Shown in pieces: positions 19,871 through 30,898 of a stretch of DNA of 64,000 nt (the stretch's first letter is position 1; each line of letters begins with the position of its first letter). Under the pieces are notes generated by a model. The model saw nothing but the letters and a program-made list of their open reading frames with translations. It was not told the DNA's origin and did not search any database. Source of the DNA: Kiritimatiellia bacterium (GTDB lineage Bacteria > Verrucomicrobiota > Kiritimatiellia > WLWN01); assembly GCA_012103575.1 (NCBI GenBank), contig WLWN01000001.1:2112538-2176537 (forward strand), read 5' to 3'. The translations under genes and the position numbers were made by a program.

Positions 19871-22675
19871 TTAAACGATACAGTCAGATATTTCGGAATG
19901 AAATAGGGTTTTTAAATCATCATAGGGCACCTTTTCTGCAGGCGGCCAAAAGGTTTGGTTTTGGATATCTCTAAGAATGCCTTTCATACATTTTTCAGCA
20001 TGGTCCAACTGTTCTTTATTAAAGTTTTCCCACATATATAATCCGGTATCTCTAATGGATTTGGGAAGATTAAAATAGCCTAGTTCTACGGACTCGTGAC
20101 CAAACTCGCTCGCCAACAATAGTTGATAGACAGGAAGTTGCAAATCTATCCATCTGCCACGTTTGTCCTCGATAGTTATAAGCGTGTACTCTTGTTGGTT
20201 TTCTTGCAAAGGTCCCACATGAGTGGCTTCAGGGAAAAAAACTTTATCGATTGTTTTATAGTCGAGAATACGTATGCACCCTGTTTCGCGGTGTCGATCA
20301 ATGCGATCCACTTTTCCACAGATGGTCACCCCACATAGATCAAATTCTACGTTCTTCTCCGCTGCCTCGATCCGCCACCCCTCTTTGACTAATTCTGCCT
20401 GTACAGAAGCAGCCGCACCCAGACGTTGCTTGGCCGACTCTAGTTGAATCATGACCTGAAGCGGAGGCCTATTTCCAAATCGACGGTATACCCAACCTTC
20501 GGCTTGAGAACAAAGAAAACAGCTTACTATCTCAGGATCTTCACACCGCCTCATTTCATGTTCTTCAGCCATTTTTTGGAATGCATGATGAATCAATAAA
20601 CCAAAATCCATAGCATCTAACTCTGTCTTTTGATCATCTAATGTCTTCATACCCAAGATATGTTTTAGATAAAAACGGAATGGACATCTAAGGTAGTCTC
20701 GAAACATCGTTACATGCATAGACGTTATGGCCACCTTTTTTGCGCGATCAGGGGCCGCGTTGACATTTAATCTAAAACTGATGGAATGGGGCTCATAGGC
20801 TGCTTCCTGTTTAGGCTCACCCAATAAACGCTTTACTCTAAAAGGCACGGTGTTTTTATTACAATAGAAGAATAGACGCGACGGTTTTAAGGGGTCCCCT
20901 ACTCCATTTCTTTTTCCGGCTATAAAACAAGCCCGTCCATCTTTTCCCCGCGAAGCAATCAATCCCTGCATCAAATAGATATCTCGGGCTAACCGATCGG
21001 CATCACTGCGTAGATGCAGCTGTTTTCTAAGTGAGTCAGGCAAAAAAACATCTTGCACCTGACTTTCAGGAACAAACCCATCATTCATCCCCGTTACAAT
21101 GAGAAGCGGAGCATCATTCCATGGCAACTCAAGCCAGCCTTCAAGATCAATGATGGACCCTTGATGAACCGGGTAAATCCGCTGCTCACTAACCCTCTTT
21201 ACAAAAAGCTCTAAAAGCTGATGGGGATCAAAACCGCATGTATGTTGGAGTGTACATTCATCGAGAAGTGTCTGAACGGCGCTGAATGCCTGAATAGATG
21301 CGTTATCTTCGGGTTTGTCAGCCTGGATCACCTGCCCGGCATACACATACTGCAACCATGCTCTTATGGCATGAGAAGACTCGCCCTGTTCAAAGATCAT
21401 TAGCTGTTCGTGGATAAGCTGGACAGCCTTGTGGAGTTGAGGGAATCGTTTCTGTTTAGCATTCTCTTGGTTATACAAAAACCAACGTTTTATATCTTTC
21501 CAGTCTATGGGTAACATATAGTTTTGAAAAAGATCTAATTCCCCCAATAGCTCCCCTGAAGATATATCGCATTCACGCTGCACCCACTTCAAAATATCCG
21601 GATGTTTGAGAAGAGTGCTAAAGGCTAAATAGGTTTCTTCATTATATAAAACCCGTAATGCATCAAGCAGGTGGTATAGGGGATGTTGCCGCATCGATTT
21701 ACCTGCAGGATCATACGTTGCTAATTTTTTCTCGTTTAGATACGTTTCTATAAACGGAACGACTTCTTGATCAGGAACACCGATAGCAATGTCTAAAGGA
21801 CCAACGCGTTCTTCTTTTGAGGCAATGACCTCTAACACATTGCGGCTTTGTGAGGACGGAGATCCAGCAAGAATAATGTTTTCTTCAGGACAAGGGATCT
21901 CAATATGAAAATCGGTCCATCTATCAGTAAGGGGACGACCCCATGTGTCAAAATGGTCTTCCATAGATGGAGGGGCATGAACGAGGATCTCTACAGGTAT
22001 ATCACACGCAAGGCGCTCTAATGCGTTAATCAGCAAAAGGGTTGGATCCGGCACAGCGGCTATGACAATGTGCTTAATATCTTCGGAAATACGAGGCGTT
22101 TGAGTTTGCCTCATTTTAAAAGAACAAGGATCTTCATATCCCGCGGAATGAAGATGTGTTAAATAATGGTTTTCAAGTTTTGCAAGATTTTCCCATCGCG
22201 TTTTTTCAAATAAGGAATCTGCAAAATTTCTGTACACAGATTCCAAAGAGTACCCTCCCTCGACCAACGTCTCTCTTAAGCGTTGTATACTATCGGTCAT
22301 ATGCATGGCCCAGCCCATGTCTTGTTCGAGGACCTCTGAAGGGAAAAGACCTCTGTAGTTTTGAAGATCAATCTGCATGAACACGTCAATCCATACGGCT
22401 TGCACGAGGGTCGGATTGGCTGCTTTTACAGAATAAGTATCAGTCCTCAAGAAATGAGCGGGCGTTACGATATTGGGTGAAAGCAGTGTCGTATTATTTT
22501 CTAAACAAGATTGGGCTAAATGTTCTCTAAGCCTGCGCCCGGCCTGACGTGTAGGAACAACGATAAGTTTATTCCCTAAATCAATCGGTCCTTCACATAA
22601 AGATGCGAGTAAAAAGGACACAACTTTTTCTATAACAGGTTCGTCCCATCCGATAAATTTTCGTTCTACGCTCAT
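19871..22675 (-). CDS. PD-(D/E)XK exonuclease, AddB/RexB-like
   Basis: A protein of about 934 residues. The N-terminal half resembles an inactivated UvrD-type helicase fold (VVPTRQAGRRLREHLAQ). The C-terminus has the RecB-type nuclease signature in order: GLLIHHAFQKMAEEH (motif His, about residue 690), CGKVDRIDRH (Asp, about 788) and ILDYKT (D-x-K, about 803). AddB-like subunits process double-strand ends with an AddA partner, which is not in this window. The ATG at 22675 is chosen because GATGAG precedes it; the longer frame to 22783 would run over the divergent vapB start. The conserved iron-sulfur cysteines of AddB are not clearly complete. Confidence 0.82.
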   Translation of the reverse strand: MSVERKFIGWDEPVIEKVVSFLLASLCEGPIDLGNKLIVVPTRQAGRRLREHLAQSCLENNTTLLSPNIVTPAHFLRTDTYSVKAANPTLVQAVWIDVFMQIDLQNYRGLFPSEVLEQDMGWAMHMTDSIQRLRETLVEGGYSLESVYRNFADSLFEKTRWENLAKLENHYLTHLHSAGYEDPCSFKMRQTQTPRISEDIKHIVIAAVPDPTLLLINALERLACDIPVEILVHAPPSMEDHFDTWGRPLTDRWTDFHIEIPCPEENIILAGSPSSQSRNVLEVIASKEERVGPLDIAIGVPDQEVVPFIETYLNEKKLATYDPAGKSMRQHPLYHLLDALRVLYNEETYLAFSTLLKHPDILKWVQRECDISSGELLGELDLFQNYMLPIDWKDIKRWFLYNQENAKQKRFPQLHKAVQLIHEQLMIFEQGESSHAIRAWLQYVYAGQVIQADKPEDNASIQAFSAVQTLLDECTLQHTCGFDPHQLLELFVKRVSEQRIYPVHQGSIIDLEGWLELPWNDAPLLIVTGMNDGFVPESQVQDVFLPDSLRKQLHLRSDADRLARDIYLMQGLIASRGKDGRACFIAGKRNGVGDPLKPSRLFFYCNKNTVPFRVKRLLGEPKQEAAYEPHSISFRLNVNAAPDRAKKVAITSMHVTMFRDYLRCPFRFYLKHILGMKTLDDQKTELDAMDFGLLIHHAFQKMAEEHEMRRCEDPEIVSCFLCSQAEGWVYRRFGNRPPLQVMIQLESAKQRLGAAASVQAELVKEGWRIEAAEKNVEFDLCGVTICGKVDRIDRHRETGCIRILDYKTIDKVFFPEATHVGPLQENQQEYTLITIEDKRGRWIDLQLPVYQLLLASEFGHESVELGYFNLPKSIRDTGLYMWENFNKEQLDHAEKCMKGILRDIQNQTFWPPAEKVPYDDLKTLFHSEISDCIV

Positions 22676-22717
22676 GTTTTTCTCATCTATTGACATATAA
22701 GCGATATGGTTTTCCAT

Positions 22718-22945
22718 ATGAAGACAACAATAAATATTGATGGCCATATTATGAGTCAGCTTAAACAAGAAGCTGCAAGACAAGGTAAGACGATGTCTGA
22801 ACTCTTTGAAACAGCTTTACGTTTAATGTTTCAGAACAAAAAATCAGAGGAGAAGCTATCTCCCCTTCCAACCTTCCATGGTGGAAATATTAAAAAAAAT
22901 ATATCAAATCGAGATACATTATATGAAGCCATGGAGCAAGAATAG
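22718..22945 (+). CDS. vapB: VapB-like antitoxin
   Basis: A 75-residue protein starting MKTTINIDGHIMSQLKQEAA and continuing GKTMSELFETALRLMFQ. This is a ribbon-helix-helix DNA-binding domain as in VapB/DUF6364-type antitoxins, with a C-terminal tail that would bind the toxin. It overlaps the next gene by one base (TAGTG), the usual coupling in type II toxin-antitoxin pairs. It is divergent from the AddB-like gene, and the two 5' ends are less than 50 nt apart. Autoregulation through the shared promoter region is expected from the family, not shown here. Confidence 0.8.
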   Translation: MKTTINIDGHIMSQLKQEAARQGKTMSELFETALRLMFQNKKSEEKLSPLPTFHGGNIKKNISNRDTLYEAMEQE

Positions 22946-23382
22946 TGTTTGTTGTTGACACTAACATTCTCGTATATGCGGCCAATAAAGACTGTATAGA
23001 GCATGAACCTTGCTACGCATTGTTACATTCATTAAGAACCGAACCCACTGCTTGGTATATAACCTGGGGGATTCTATATGAATTTCTTCGTGTAATAACA
23101 CATCCACGTGTTTTAGAGCAACCATGGAGCACGGCACAGGCCCTTTCTTTTGTCTCGTCGTGTTTAGCTTCAAGCAGTTTAAATATTCTCGCTGAGACAA
23201 GCAGACATTTAAAAGTGGCAGATGAAATTTTCAGAACCCTTCCTCTACTTAGTGGAAACCTTGTTTACGATGCTCGCACGGCTATTCTTATGAAAGAAAA
23301 TGGCCTGAGTAAAATTTATACTCGGAATACTGATTTTCACCGTTTTCCTTTTATTAATGTGGTCGATCCATTAATAAATTAA
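22945..23382 (+). CDS. vapC: VapC-like PIN-domain toxin
   Basis: A 145-residue PIN-domain ribonuclease. It begins FVVDTNILVYAANKD, with the first catalytic Asp and the D-T-N-I-L-V motif. A conserved Glu stands in WGILYEFLRVITHP. The C-terminal acidic pair is in VYDARTAILMKENGLSKI and TRNTDFHRFP. The start is GTG at 22945, overlapping the antitoxin stop. It appears complete. VapC enzymes cut specific RNAs, often tRNA. The GHL10 gene follows after 3 nt, so it is probably transcribed together with the toxin. Confidence 0.85.
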   Translation: MFVVDTNILVYAANKDCIEHEPCYALLHSLRTEPTAWYITWGILYEFLRVITHPRVLEQPWSTAQALSFVSSCLASSSLNILAETSRHLKVADEIFRTLPLLSGNLVYDARTAILMKENGLSKIYTRNTDFHRFPFINVVDPLIN

Positions 23383-23385
23383 ACG

Positions 23386-25812
23386 ATGAAACTTCATAAA
23401 CGATTCGCTCTTTTATTCACCCTTGCGGCGTTTATGCTCCATGGGTATGGAGCCTATGCCAACCCGAATCTGATCATTGATTCGTTTTCATATCCTTCCA
23501 AAAAAATAGCGCAAAAAAAGTGGGTCTCTAAAAATAAATCTCCAGCCGTAGTTTTTGATAAAAAAAACAAGAACCAATTAACCTTTCCCTGCACGTTTAC
23601 GGATGTATTGAAACGGGTCTATTGGGACCGTTCTGTATCTTTAAATCTCGCTCAATATTCCAGTTTTATCTTTGATGTATCCTCCCAAAATCCTCAAATC
23701 ATTCGAAAGATATCGATCTATTTCAAAAGCGGATCAGGCTGGTATATTTCGAATCAACCCATCCTCCAAACTGGTCGACAACAACTGACCTTAAAAAAAT
23801 CTGATTTTGGCATAGAAGGAACTCCTTCGGGATGGGATCGTATTGAGGCGATTCGACTTTCTCCCTGGAAAGAGACGGCCGGGAAAGCATCTCTTATTGC
23901 TCACTCATTAACGGCTCAGAGCGATTCAATCCTTCTAATACAAGGAACCGCCTCTATCCCCACGGAACGCGAAAGGCATACCGCTAAAACGGTTACTAAA
24001 CGGATCAGTGAATGGTTAACAGATATGAATATAGCTCATGGAGTTATTGAAGATAGGGACGTATCTGACACAACGCTCTCGCAGGCTCAAATAGCCGTTC
24101 TACCATACAACCATACCTTGCCTATATATGAGATAAAGGCCTTGAAACGTTTTGTACAGCGTGGAGGAAAGCTCACTGTTTTTTTCTCAGCCGACAAAAA
24201 CCTTGCCAAGTTAATGTCACTTCAACTTGGAGACAAAAAATCATCTATCCCTGGAAATTGGAATGCTATGGTCTTTTCACCATCAAACAGGTATCACGGT
24301 CCCGAAACAGTACTTCAAGCATCATGGAATATTCGGCCCGTATACCCCGCAACCAAAACAGGAAAAATCATTGCCTATTGGGAAAATAGTCGGGATGAAA
24401 TAACCCAGGATCCTGCATGGGTTGAGACCGAACAGGGTCTCTGGATGACCCATATTTTATTACAAGGCGATGATAGGGCCAAAAAAGATATGTTACTTGA
24501 ACTAATAGGTCATTACGACCCATCCGTCTGGTTCAATGCAGCACAACAGGCCTTTAGAAAAATGGGCACATTTGCAAACTATAACGGATTTAAACACGCC
24601 ATTGATGCTATTCAAGCTGAGTCAAAAAAGGTCTCTCAAAAAAACAAAATTAAAGAACTAATTTCAAATGCCAAAACGAAATACAGTACGGCTCTTTCTC
24701 AATATAAAGAAGGTGAATACCGCCAAGTGATAACATCTTGTCATAAGATCCGTAACTTATTGATTACATGTTATGGACTCTTGCAGAAGTCAAAATCAAA
24801 TGAATTGCGGGGCGTATGGGATCACCAGGGCGTCGGTTGGTATCCCGGGAATTGGGATCGAACCTGTAAAGAATTAGCTGCACGGGGTATCAATGCTATT
24901 TTCCCTAACATGCTTTGGGGGGGTATCGCACATTATAAAAGTAAAATCCTACCTCGATCAGATACGTTCCGACGATACGGCGATCAATTAGCTCAATGCA
25001 TTCAAGCGGCCCACAACTATGGGTTAGAGGTTCACGTATGGAACGTGTGTTGGAACTTAAATGGGGCCTCGGATGATTTTATAGAGAAGATGAAACAACA
25101 AGGCCGTCTGCAAGTATCGGACAAAGGGAAAACACTTCCCTGGCTGAATCCTGCACATCCAAAGAACATGACCTTAGCCGTTGAAAGCCTAAAAGAAATC
25201 GCTTCTCAATATCCCGTCGATGGTATTCATCTTGATTATGTTCGTTATCCAGGTTCATACACCTGTTACTCAGATGTATCTAAAAAAAGATTTGAAAAAT
25301 GGAAAGGCATGCCTCTATCCGGTTGGCCTACTTCGGCCTATCTCGGAGGAACGGAAATAAAAAACTATCAACGCTTTCGAACCGATCAGATCAATCTATT
25401 TGTGCGTTCAACCTATAAAGCCATTAAAGCGATCAATCCTAAGATAAAACTCTCCGCAGCGGTCTTTGGAAAGTATCCTTCCTGTATAAACAGTGTAGGC
25501 CAAGACTGGGGGCATTGGCTTAAAAAAGGGATGATCGATTTTGTATGTCCGATGAATTACACCGTAAATTTAGCCCAGTTTAAAACATATACAAAAGACC
25601 AACTGGCCATGCCCCAAGCACGGGGGAAAATTTATCCTGGAATAGGGATCACCGCCGCTGAAAGTCGATTAACACCAGACCTTGCTATACAGCAGATCGT
25701 AGCCTTACGAACCTTAGGCGCTAAAGGATTTATCCTTTTTGACCTCGACAATACCCTCCGTGAAGAAACATTACCAATATTAAATCATGGCATCATGAAC
25801 GCTGGGAAATGA
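23386..25812 (+). CDS. Secreted GHL10-family (DUF187/YngK-like) glycoside-hydrolase-like protein
   Basis: An 808-residue protein with a signal peptide (cleavage near HGYGAYA-NP, residue ~25). Residues ~30-190 look like a carbohydrate-binding jelly roll. Residues ~190-360 resemble a glutamine-amidotransferase-like module. The GHL10 catalytic TIM barrel starts about 472 with ELRGVWDHQGVGW and continues through INAIFPNMLWGG, LEVHVWNVCWNLNG, VDGIHLDYVRYPGS (about 615) and FVCPMNYTVN. The family is thought to act on glycans; no substrate is established for this type. It starts 3 nt after vapC and is intact, in contrast to the broken beta-helix gene that faces it. Confidence 0.85.
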   Translation: MKLHKRFALLFTLAAFMLHGYGAYANPNLIIDSFSYPSKKIAQKKWVSKNKSPAVVFDKKNKNQLTFPCTFTDVLKRVYWDRSVSLNLAQYSSFIFDVSSQNPQIIRKISIYFKSGSGWYISNQPILQTGRQQLTLKKSDFGIEGTPSGWDRIEAIRLSPWKETAGKASLIAHSLTAQSDSILLIQGTASIPTERERHTAKTVTKRISEWLTDMNIAHGVIEDRDVSDTTLSQAQIAVLPYNHTLPIYEIKALKRFVQRGGKLTVFFSADKNLAKLMSLQLGDKKSSIPGNWNAMVFSPSNRYHGPETVLQASWNIRPVYPATKTGKIIAYWENSRDEITQDPAWVETEQGLWMTHILLQGDDRAKKDMLLELIGHYDPSVWFNAAQQAFRKMGTFANYNGFKHAIDAIQAESKKVSQKNKIKELISNAKTKYSTALSQYKEGEYRQVITSCHKIRNLLITCYGLLQKSKSNELRGVWDHQGVGWYPGNWDRTCKELAARGINAIFPNMLWGGIAHYKSKILPRSDTFRRYGDQLAQCIQAAHNYGLEVHVWNVCWNLNGASDDFIEKMKQQGRLQVSDKGKTLPWLNPAHPKNMTLAVESLKEIASQYPVDGIHLDYVRYPGSYTCYSDVSKKRFEKWKGMPLSGWPTSAYLGGTEIKNYQRFRTDQINLFVRSTYKAIKAINPKIKLSAAVFGKYPSCINSVGQDWGHWLKKGMIDFVCPMNYTVNLAQFKTYTKDQLAMPQARGKIYPGIGITAAESRLTPDLAIQQIVALRTLGAKGFILFDLDNTLREETLPILNHGIMNAGK

Positions 25813-25839
25813 GTTCAAAAAAAAATCCACTACATGGAA

Positions 25840-25897
25840 TCGGTTTTAAAAGGGTTTTCCTAAGATTGGAAGGCTTCTCAAACCTCGTTTTCAATGG
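25840..25897. promoter_or_regulatory. Imperfect palindrome in the short gap before IS30 copy 1
   Basis: GGGTTTTCCTAAGATTGGAA reads as near-symmetric TTCC...GGAA arms around a short centre, followed by GGCTTCTCAAACCTCG. It lies between the convergent GHL10 gene and the IS30-truncated beta-helix gene. It could be a weak terminator or a dispersed motif; no T-run follows. Confidence 0.25.
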
Positions 25898-26944
25898 TGC
25901 AGACTCAACTTACAAGTGCAAAACCGAAGCTGTCCATCATTTCTTTGGGCGTTCTATATTCTAAGCATTTTCTCGGTCTATTATTCAGTAACTCCACAGC
26001 CCAGCTCAACTGAGCGGAGCTGTGGGCAGCAAAGTCGGTTTTCTTCGGGAAAAACTGGCGAAGCAAACCATTCGTATTTTCGTTGGTCCCTCTTTGCCAA
26101 GGGTTTCTCCCTTCAGCAAAGAAAATGGGGGTTGCTATTTTTTTCTGTAGTTTAGCATGGCTGGCAAACTCCATGCCATTATCTACAGTCACCGTTTTAA
26201 AGGGGAGCCCTGAATCAGCGAACTGAGGTACGGAACGGTTGACCGATTCGGCATTGCATCGAGGTAAAAGATCGGCGATGAGATATCGAGTCGCTCGATC
26301 TACTAGAGTGACTACACAGGCCTCTTTTCTCGTTTGGCCCTGAATAGTGTCACCTTCCCAATGGCCTGCCACCTTGCGACTTTCACCCTCTTCGGGGCGT
26401 TGGTCAATCATCGTTTGGTTGTGTATACGTGAATGGCTTTTCCGAGTCGCTCGTTTTTTCTTTCCGGGGCCACGCAAGTATTTTCGGTAGCCAGCCCCTC
26501 TTGGACTGTACAAGTAGCGGTAGATCGTCATTCGACTGATGGGAGGGTCACCTTCTAGCTTTCTTCGACCTTCAATCTGTTCTGAAGACCAATACTTCGC
26601 CAGGAGAGTCTCCACTTGTTCTTTGCTAGCTCCCATCACTTTTTGAGGCTTTCGAGCTAGCTGTAATCGGCTTTGAGCCAGGCCATTTGCGGGTCTTGGG
26701 TAATAGCGGCCACGGACTCGATTACGGCGAAATTCGCGCCAAATAGTCGAGGGGGATCGGCCCAGGTGACGGCCAATTTGAGATAAGCTATATTTTTCTT
26801 TTAGCATCTGGGCTATCACTTCTCGTTCATAACGGTTTAAATGTTCGTAGGTTCGTGGCATTCTATGTTCTCCTTTGGGGGGGGTCAGATACCCAAAGAA
26901 TGAACTATGCTGCGGACCTTTGCACTTGTATTGTTACTCTACCC
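25898..26944 (-). mobile_element. IS30-family element, copy 1 (1047 bp)
   Basis: Boundaries are set by comparison with the copy at 53161-54207. The identical stretch runs from TGCAGACTCAACTTACAAGT to ACTTGTATTGTTACTCTACC. Terminal inverted repeats share TACAAGTGCAAA. The transposase is intact. The element truncates the beta-helix gene: its frame reads into the IS and stops at a TAG formed by the IS end. Confidence 0.88.
25905..26861 (-). CDS. IS30-family transposase
   Basis: A 318-residue intact protein. The N-terminal helix-turn-helix reads HLNRYEREVIAQMLKEKYS and LSQIGRHLGRSPSTIWREFR. The DDE integrase core has GHWEGDTIQGQ (first Asp), VTVDNGMEFASH (second Asp) and RGTNENTNGLLRQFFPK (catalytic Glu). 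A GGAGAACATAGA site precedes the ATG. It differs from the second copy at four residues (for instance GRHLG against GRRLG, and GLPFKTV against GLPCKTV). The enzyme could move both copies. Confidence 0.94.
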   Translation of the reverse strand: MPRTYEHLNRYEREVIAQMLKEKYSLSQIGRHLGRSPSTIWREFRRNRVRGRYYPRPANGLAQSRLQLARKPQKVMGASKEQVETLLAKYWSSEQIEGRRKLEGDPPISRMTIYRYLYSPRGAGYRKYLRGPGKKKRATRKSHSRIHNQTMIDQRPEEGESRKVAGHWEGDTIQGQTRKEACVVTLVDRATRYLIADLLPRCNAESVNRSVPQFADSGLPFKTVTVDNGMEFASHAKLQKKIATPIFFAEGRNPWQRGTNENTNGLLRQFFPKKTDFAAHSSAQLSWAVELLNNRPRKCLEYRTPKEMMDSFGFALVS

Positions 26945-28014
26945 ATTCGACGCGGTGTTGTAAGTAATACGACAGCGGTTCAATAGAGGTGACGCTTCTC
27001 TAGAATATATTCCGCCTCCATATGTCGCGGTGTTGGAGACAATGATGTTATCGATCAGCCAAGCATCGGTATTATCAATGTATATCCCACCCCCCTGACT
27101 GGCAGAACCATTACGAACTGTAAGCCCAACAATCGTGGGTGTGCCATAGAAACCGGTAATAAACAATCCTCGACCCAACCCTTGGGCATCAATAATCGTA
27201 TGCTCCGGGCCCATTTCAGAAAACAATAATCGGTTCCCCTGAACAATCAGATCCGCATTTGTATAGATTCCTGGAAGTATTTTTATAACTCCGAAATTAG
27301 GTGTCACGCTATCGATGATCGCCTGCATATTCGCTATATTTGAAATAACGGTAGAAGGAACAGGGACAGAAAGATTAGAATGCGGATCGGTGTTATGTTT
27401 AAATTCATAGAGGTTTGGGATTCGGTCCAAATCCGGATCCTGCCAACTATCACCTGAAAATAAAGGTAAAAGGTTGTTCGTTACTTCCCACCCATCAAAC
27501 ATGCGATCTCCATCGGTATCCGGGTTGAGCGGGTCGGTAAAATAAATGTCCCCTTCTTCGCCGTCTCCAAGTCCATCGTTGTCGGTGTCGAATTGATTTC
27601 CAGACAAGCCCAACATATATTCCTGCTGATTTGTAAGACCATCACCATCCGGATCGCCAGAAGGCCCATCATCTCCTGTGGGTATAGTATGATCCAAATT
27701 ATTTTCTATTTCCCACCAATCGGGTAAACCATCACCATCAATATCGATAAACTCATCAAATCCTATATCACTGGTTGCACCATAGGGCCTAGCCTCCCCA
27801 TCAAAGTCAACGCCTCCTATATTGGTTGCTGCATTGATACAGAGCGAATCACTTGTAAGATGGTAATTGTCGTTAGAAGGATTAAACCATAAAGGATTCG
27901 TGCTAATGTTTCCATTGATTCCGTTATAGTCTCCGTCATAGATGTTACAATGCAAAACTTGATTAGATAATGTTCCCACTAAGTCATTTACGTTTGACCA
28001 TATAATGCTGTTTA

Positions 28015-30390
28015 TGAGGTTGAGTTGGTCCCCGCTGCCAAGAACATACACTCCCTCTTCTTGGTTGTTCGCAATGACACTGTGAACGATGGTTGCGGTT
28101 CCGGTGGTAATGTTTACGGTGTCTACTCGTATACCCTCGCGGTTCCTGACAACCAAACTGTTCTCCACATATAAATGAGTGCGGTCGCCTGCATAGATTC
28201 CGGCACGACCACTGGCGTTGGGACTGTTATCTTTGATTCGAGAGGAGATCACCCGCAGGTCATTGTCCCGATGCGCATATATCCCTTCATATCGACTCTG
28301 TGACACTTCGCTATGAACGACCTCCACCTGGCTCAAATCTATATACATTCCCCTATTTTGGCTTCCGGATAGGACGCTATCTTCTATAATGACCTGACTT
28401 TTATTCACATGCACATTGTAGGTTAAATAATCTTGTACCCTTAATTTCACGAGCTCAATGTGATCACTTTGAGAGATGTAGATTCCTGTTCCGGTTACCC
28501 CTTGGATCGTTATGTTCTTTAATCCACCTGCAAGCATCTGCTGTATATTTACATCACCCTGTATAATGGTTTGATCCATCCCTGCCCCTTCAACATACAC
28601 ACCGCTGTACAAGGTATTGTTTTCCACGTATACACCCGCTGCTACATTTACACGTCCATCCCCTAAGCCATGAGCTTCATTAATCCCTCGTTGTATCGTC
28701 TTAAACGGAGAGGCAAAGCTCCCCGTTCCAGTTGTATCATTGCCTACTGTCTCATCGACATATATCACTGGATCTACCGTTAATGGGTCACGTCCAGCGC
28801 CATACTCTTCTATATTTGTTAACTCATCTCCATCGGAGTTACTCTGTGATTCATCGACACCATTGCTAAAGGCATATTGATCTTCCCAGAAGTCCGGAAG
28901 CCCATCTCCATCGCTATCAATAAACTCATCCAAGCCAATATCTCTATTCCTAAGAAATGGAGTCGGCCTAATTTCTCCATCTATATCTTGACCCGTTATC
29001 GCATTGGATGAGACTCCTAAATTAATGAGCGCGGAAGTTGATCGGAGGTGAAAGTCATCGCCTGAATGAACCCACCCGGGATCTACTTGTTTTACATTCC
29101 CATTGATCCCCTTATAATCCCCATCGTAGATGTCGCAATAACGGACTTGATTAGAAGCCACATTGTATAAATCATCCGCATTCCGCCACACCACGCTATG
29201 ATTGAGGTCTAAATGTTCGCCCGGTCCAACAACATAAATTCCTTGCCCTTTATTATAGGGAATCACGCTATGGGTGATCGTGACCGTTCCTGTTGTTCCG
29301 CTTACTGTATCGACCCATATGCCAGAACCGTTTCTTATAACCGAACTGTTTTCCAGATATAGATCCGTTCTATACCGCACATAGATTCCAGAATAACTAC
29401 TGAAACCAAGACTATTATCTTTAATTTGGGATGAAATCACTCGTACTTGATTATCTTGATTCGCGTATATGCCTTGCCGCTGATTCCGCGATATTTCGGT
29501 ATTGATAATGTCTACCTCGCTTAAATCTATATAAATGCCATAAGCGGAGCTTCCGGACAGGACGCTATCCTCTATCATGACCTGACTTTTATACGCGTAC
29601 ACATTATAGCTTAAATAATCCTGCACCCTTAATTTTATGAGCTCGATTTGGTCGCTTTGGGAGACGTGTATTCCCGCTCCGGTTGCGCCTCGGATCGTCA
29701 TGTTTTTCAAGCCACCTCCAGACATCCACTCTATATCTACAGTCCCCTCTAAAATTGTTTGTTCTATTCCAGAACCTTCAACATACACACCGCTGTACAA
29801 GGTATTGGCTTCTACGTATACGCCTGATTCGACATTAACCTGTCCACCTCCCAAGTCACGGGCTTCATTAATGGCTCGTTGAATCGTCTTAAACGGAGAG
29901 GCAAGACTCCCCGTGCCATTTGTATCATTGCCGAGTGTCCCATCCACATAGATGGCCGGATCTATCGTTAATGGATCACGCCCCGCTTCATACTCTTCGA
30001 TGTTCGTTAGTTCATCCTCATCCAGATTCCCTTGTGATTCATCAACTCCGTTACTAAAAGCGTGCTGAGTTTCCCAGAAGTCCGGAAGCCCATCTCCATC
30101 GCTATCAATAAACTCATCCAAGCCAATATCTCTATTCCTAAGAAATGGAGCCGGCCTAATTTCTCCATCTATATCTTGACCCGTTATCGCATTGGATGAG
30201 ACTCCTAAATTAATGAGCGTGGAAGTTGATCGGAGGTGAAAGTCATCGCCTGAATGAACCCACCCGGGATCTACTTGTTTTACATTCCCATTGATCACCT
30301 CATAATCCCCGTCGTAGATGTTGCAATAATGGACCTGATTGGAGGCCACATTGCTTAGGTCACTGGCATTTCTCCATACCACGCTATGAT
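28015..30390 (-). repeat. Tandem 1188-bp coding repeats in the beta-helix gene
   Basis: Two successive units (29203-30390 and 28015-29202) align at a constant offset of 1188 bp (396 codons). A third, more diverged unit lies upstream around IS1380 copy 3. The block 28926-29125 against 30114-30313 is nearly identical in DNA (DIGLDEFIDSDGDGLPDFWE-coding part and the GQDIDGEIRP part), while the helix-turn part has diverged more. The period preserves the frame, as expected for unit duplication within an expressed gene. Confidence 0.85.
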
Positions 30391-30898
30391 AAGTCTACAT
30401 GTTCCCCCGATCCATACAGATAAATGCCTTCCTCTCTATTATAAGCAATCACGCTATGGGTGATCGTGACCGTTCCTGTTGTTCCATTCACCGTGTTAAC
30501 CCGTATACCTTCAGGATTTCTTATCACCGCACTGTTTTCTAGATATAGATCGGTTCGGTCTCCCACATAGATACCTGCACGACCACCATAATTGAGGCTG
30601 TTGTCTTTAATTTGGGACGAGACCACACGTATGTCATTATCGCGATATGCATATATCCCTCCTACTTGGTTCTGCGATACTTCGGTGTTTATGATCTCTA
30701 TTGAACTGGAGTCCACATAGATCCCATAATTATCATTCCCCGCGATGAGACTGTCTAATACGATTACCTGACTTTGATTTTCTATATACAATCCACTATA
30801 ATGATCACTAGACAACGCCTTAACCCTGTCAATGATCACCTTGCTTTCGTCCACCCTTATATTGTGATTGTAATGGTCTTCCGCGCGTATATCTTGAA

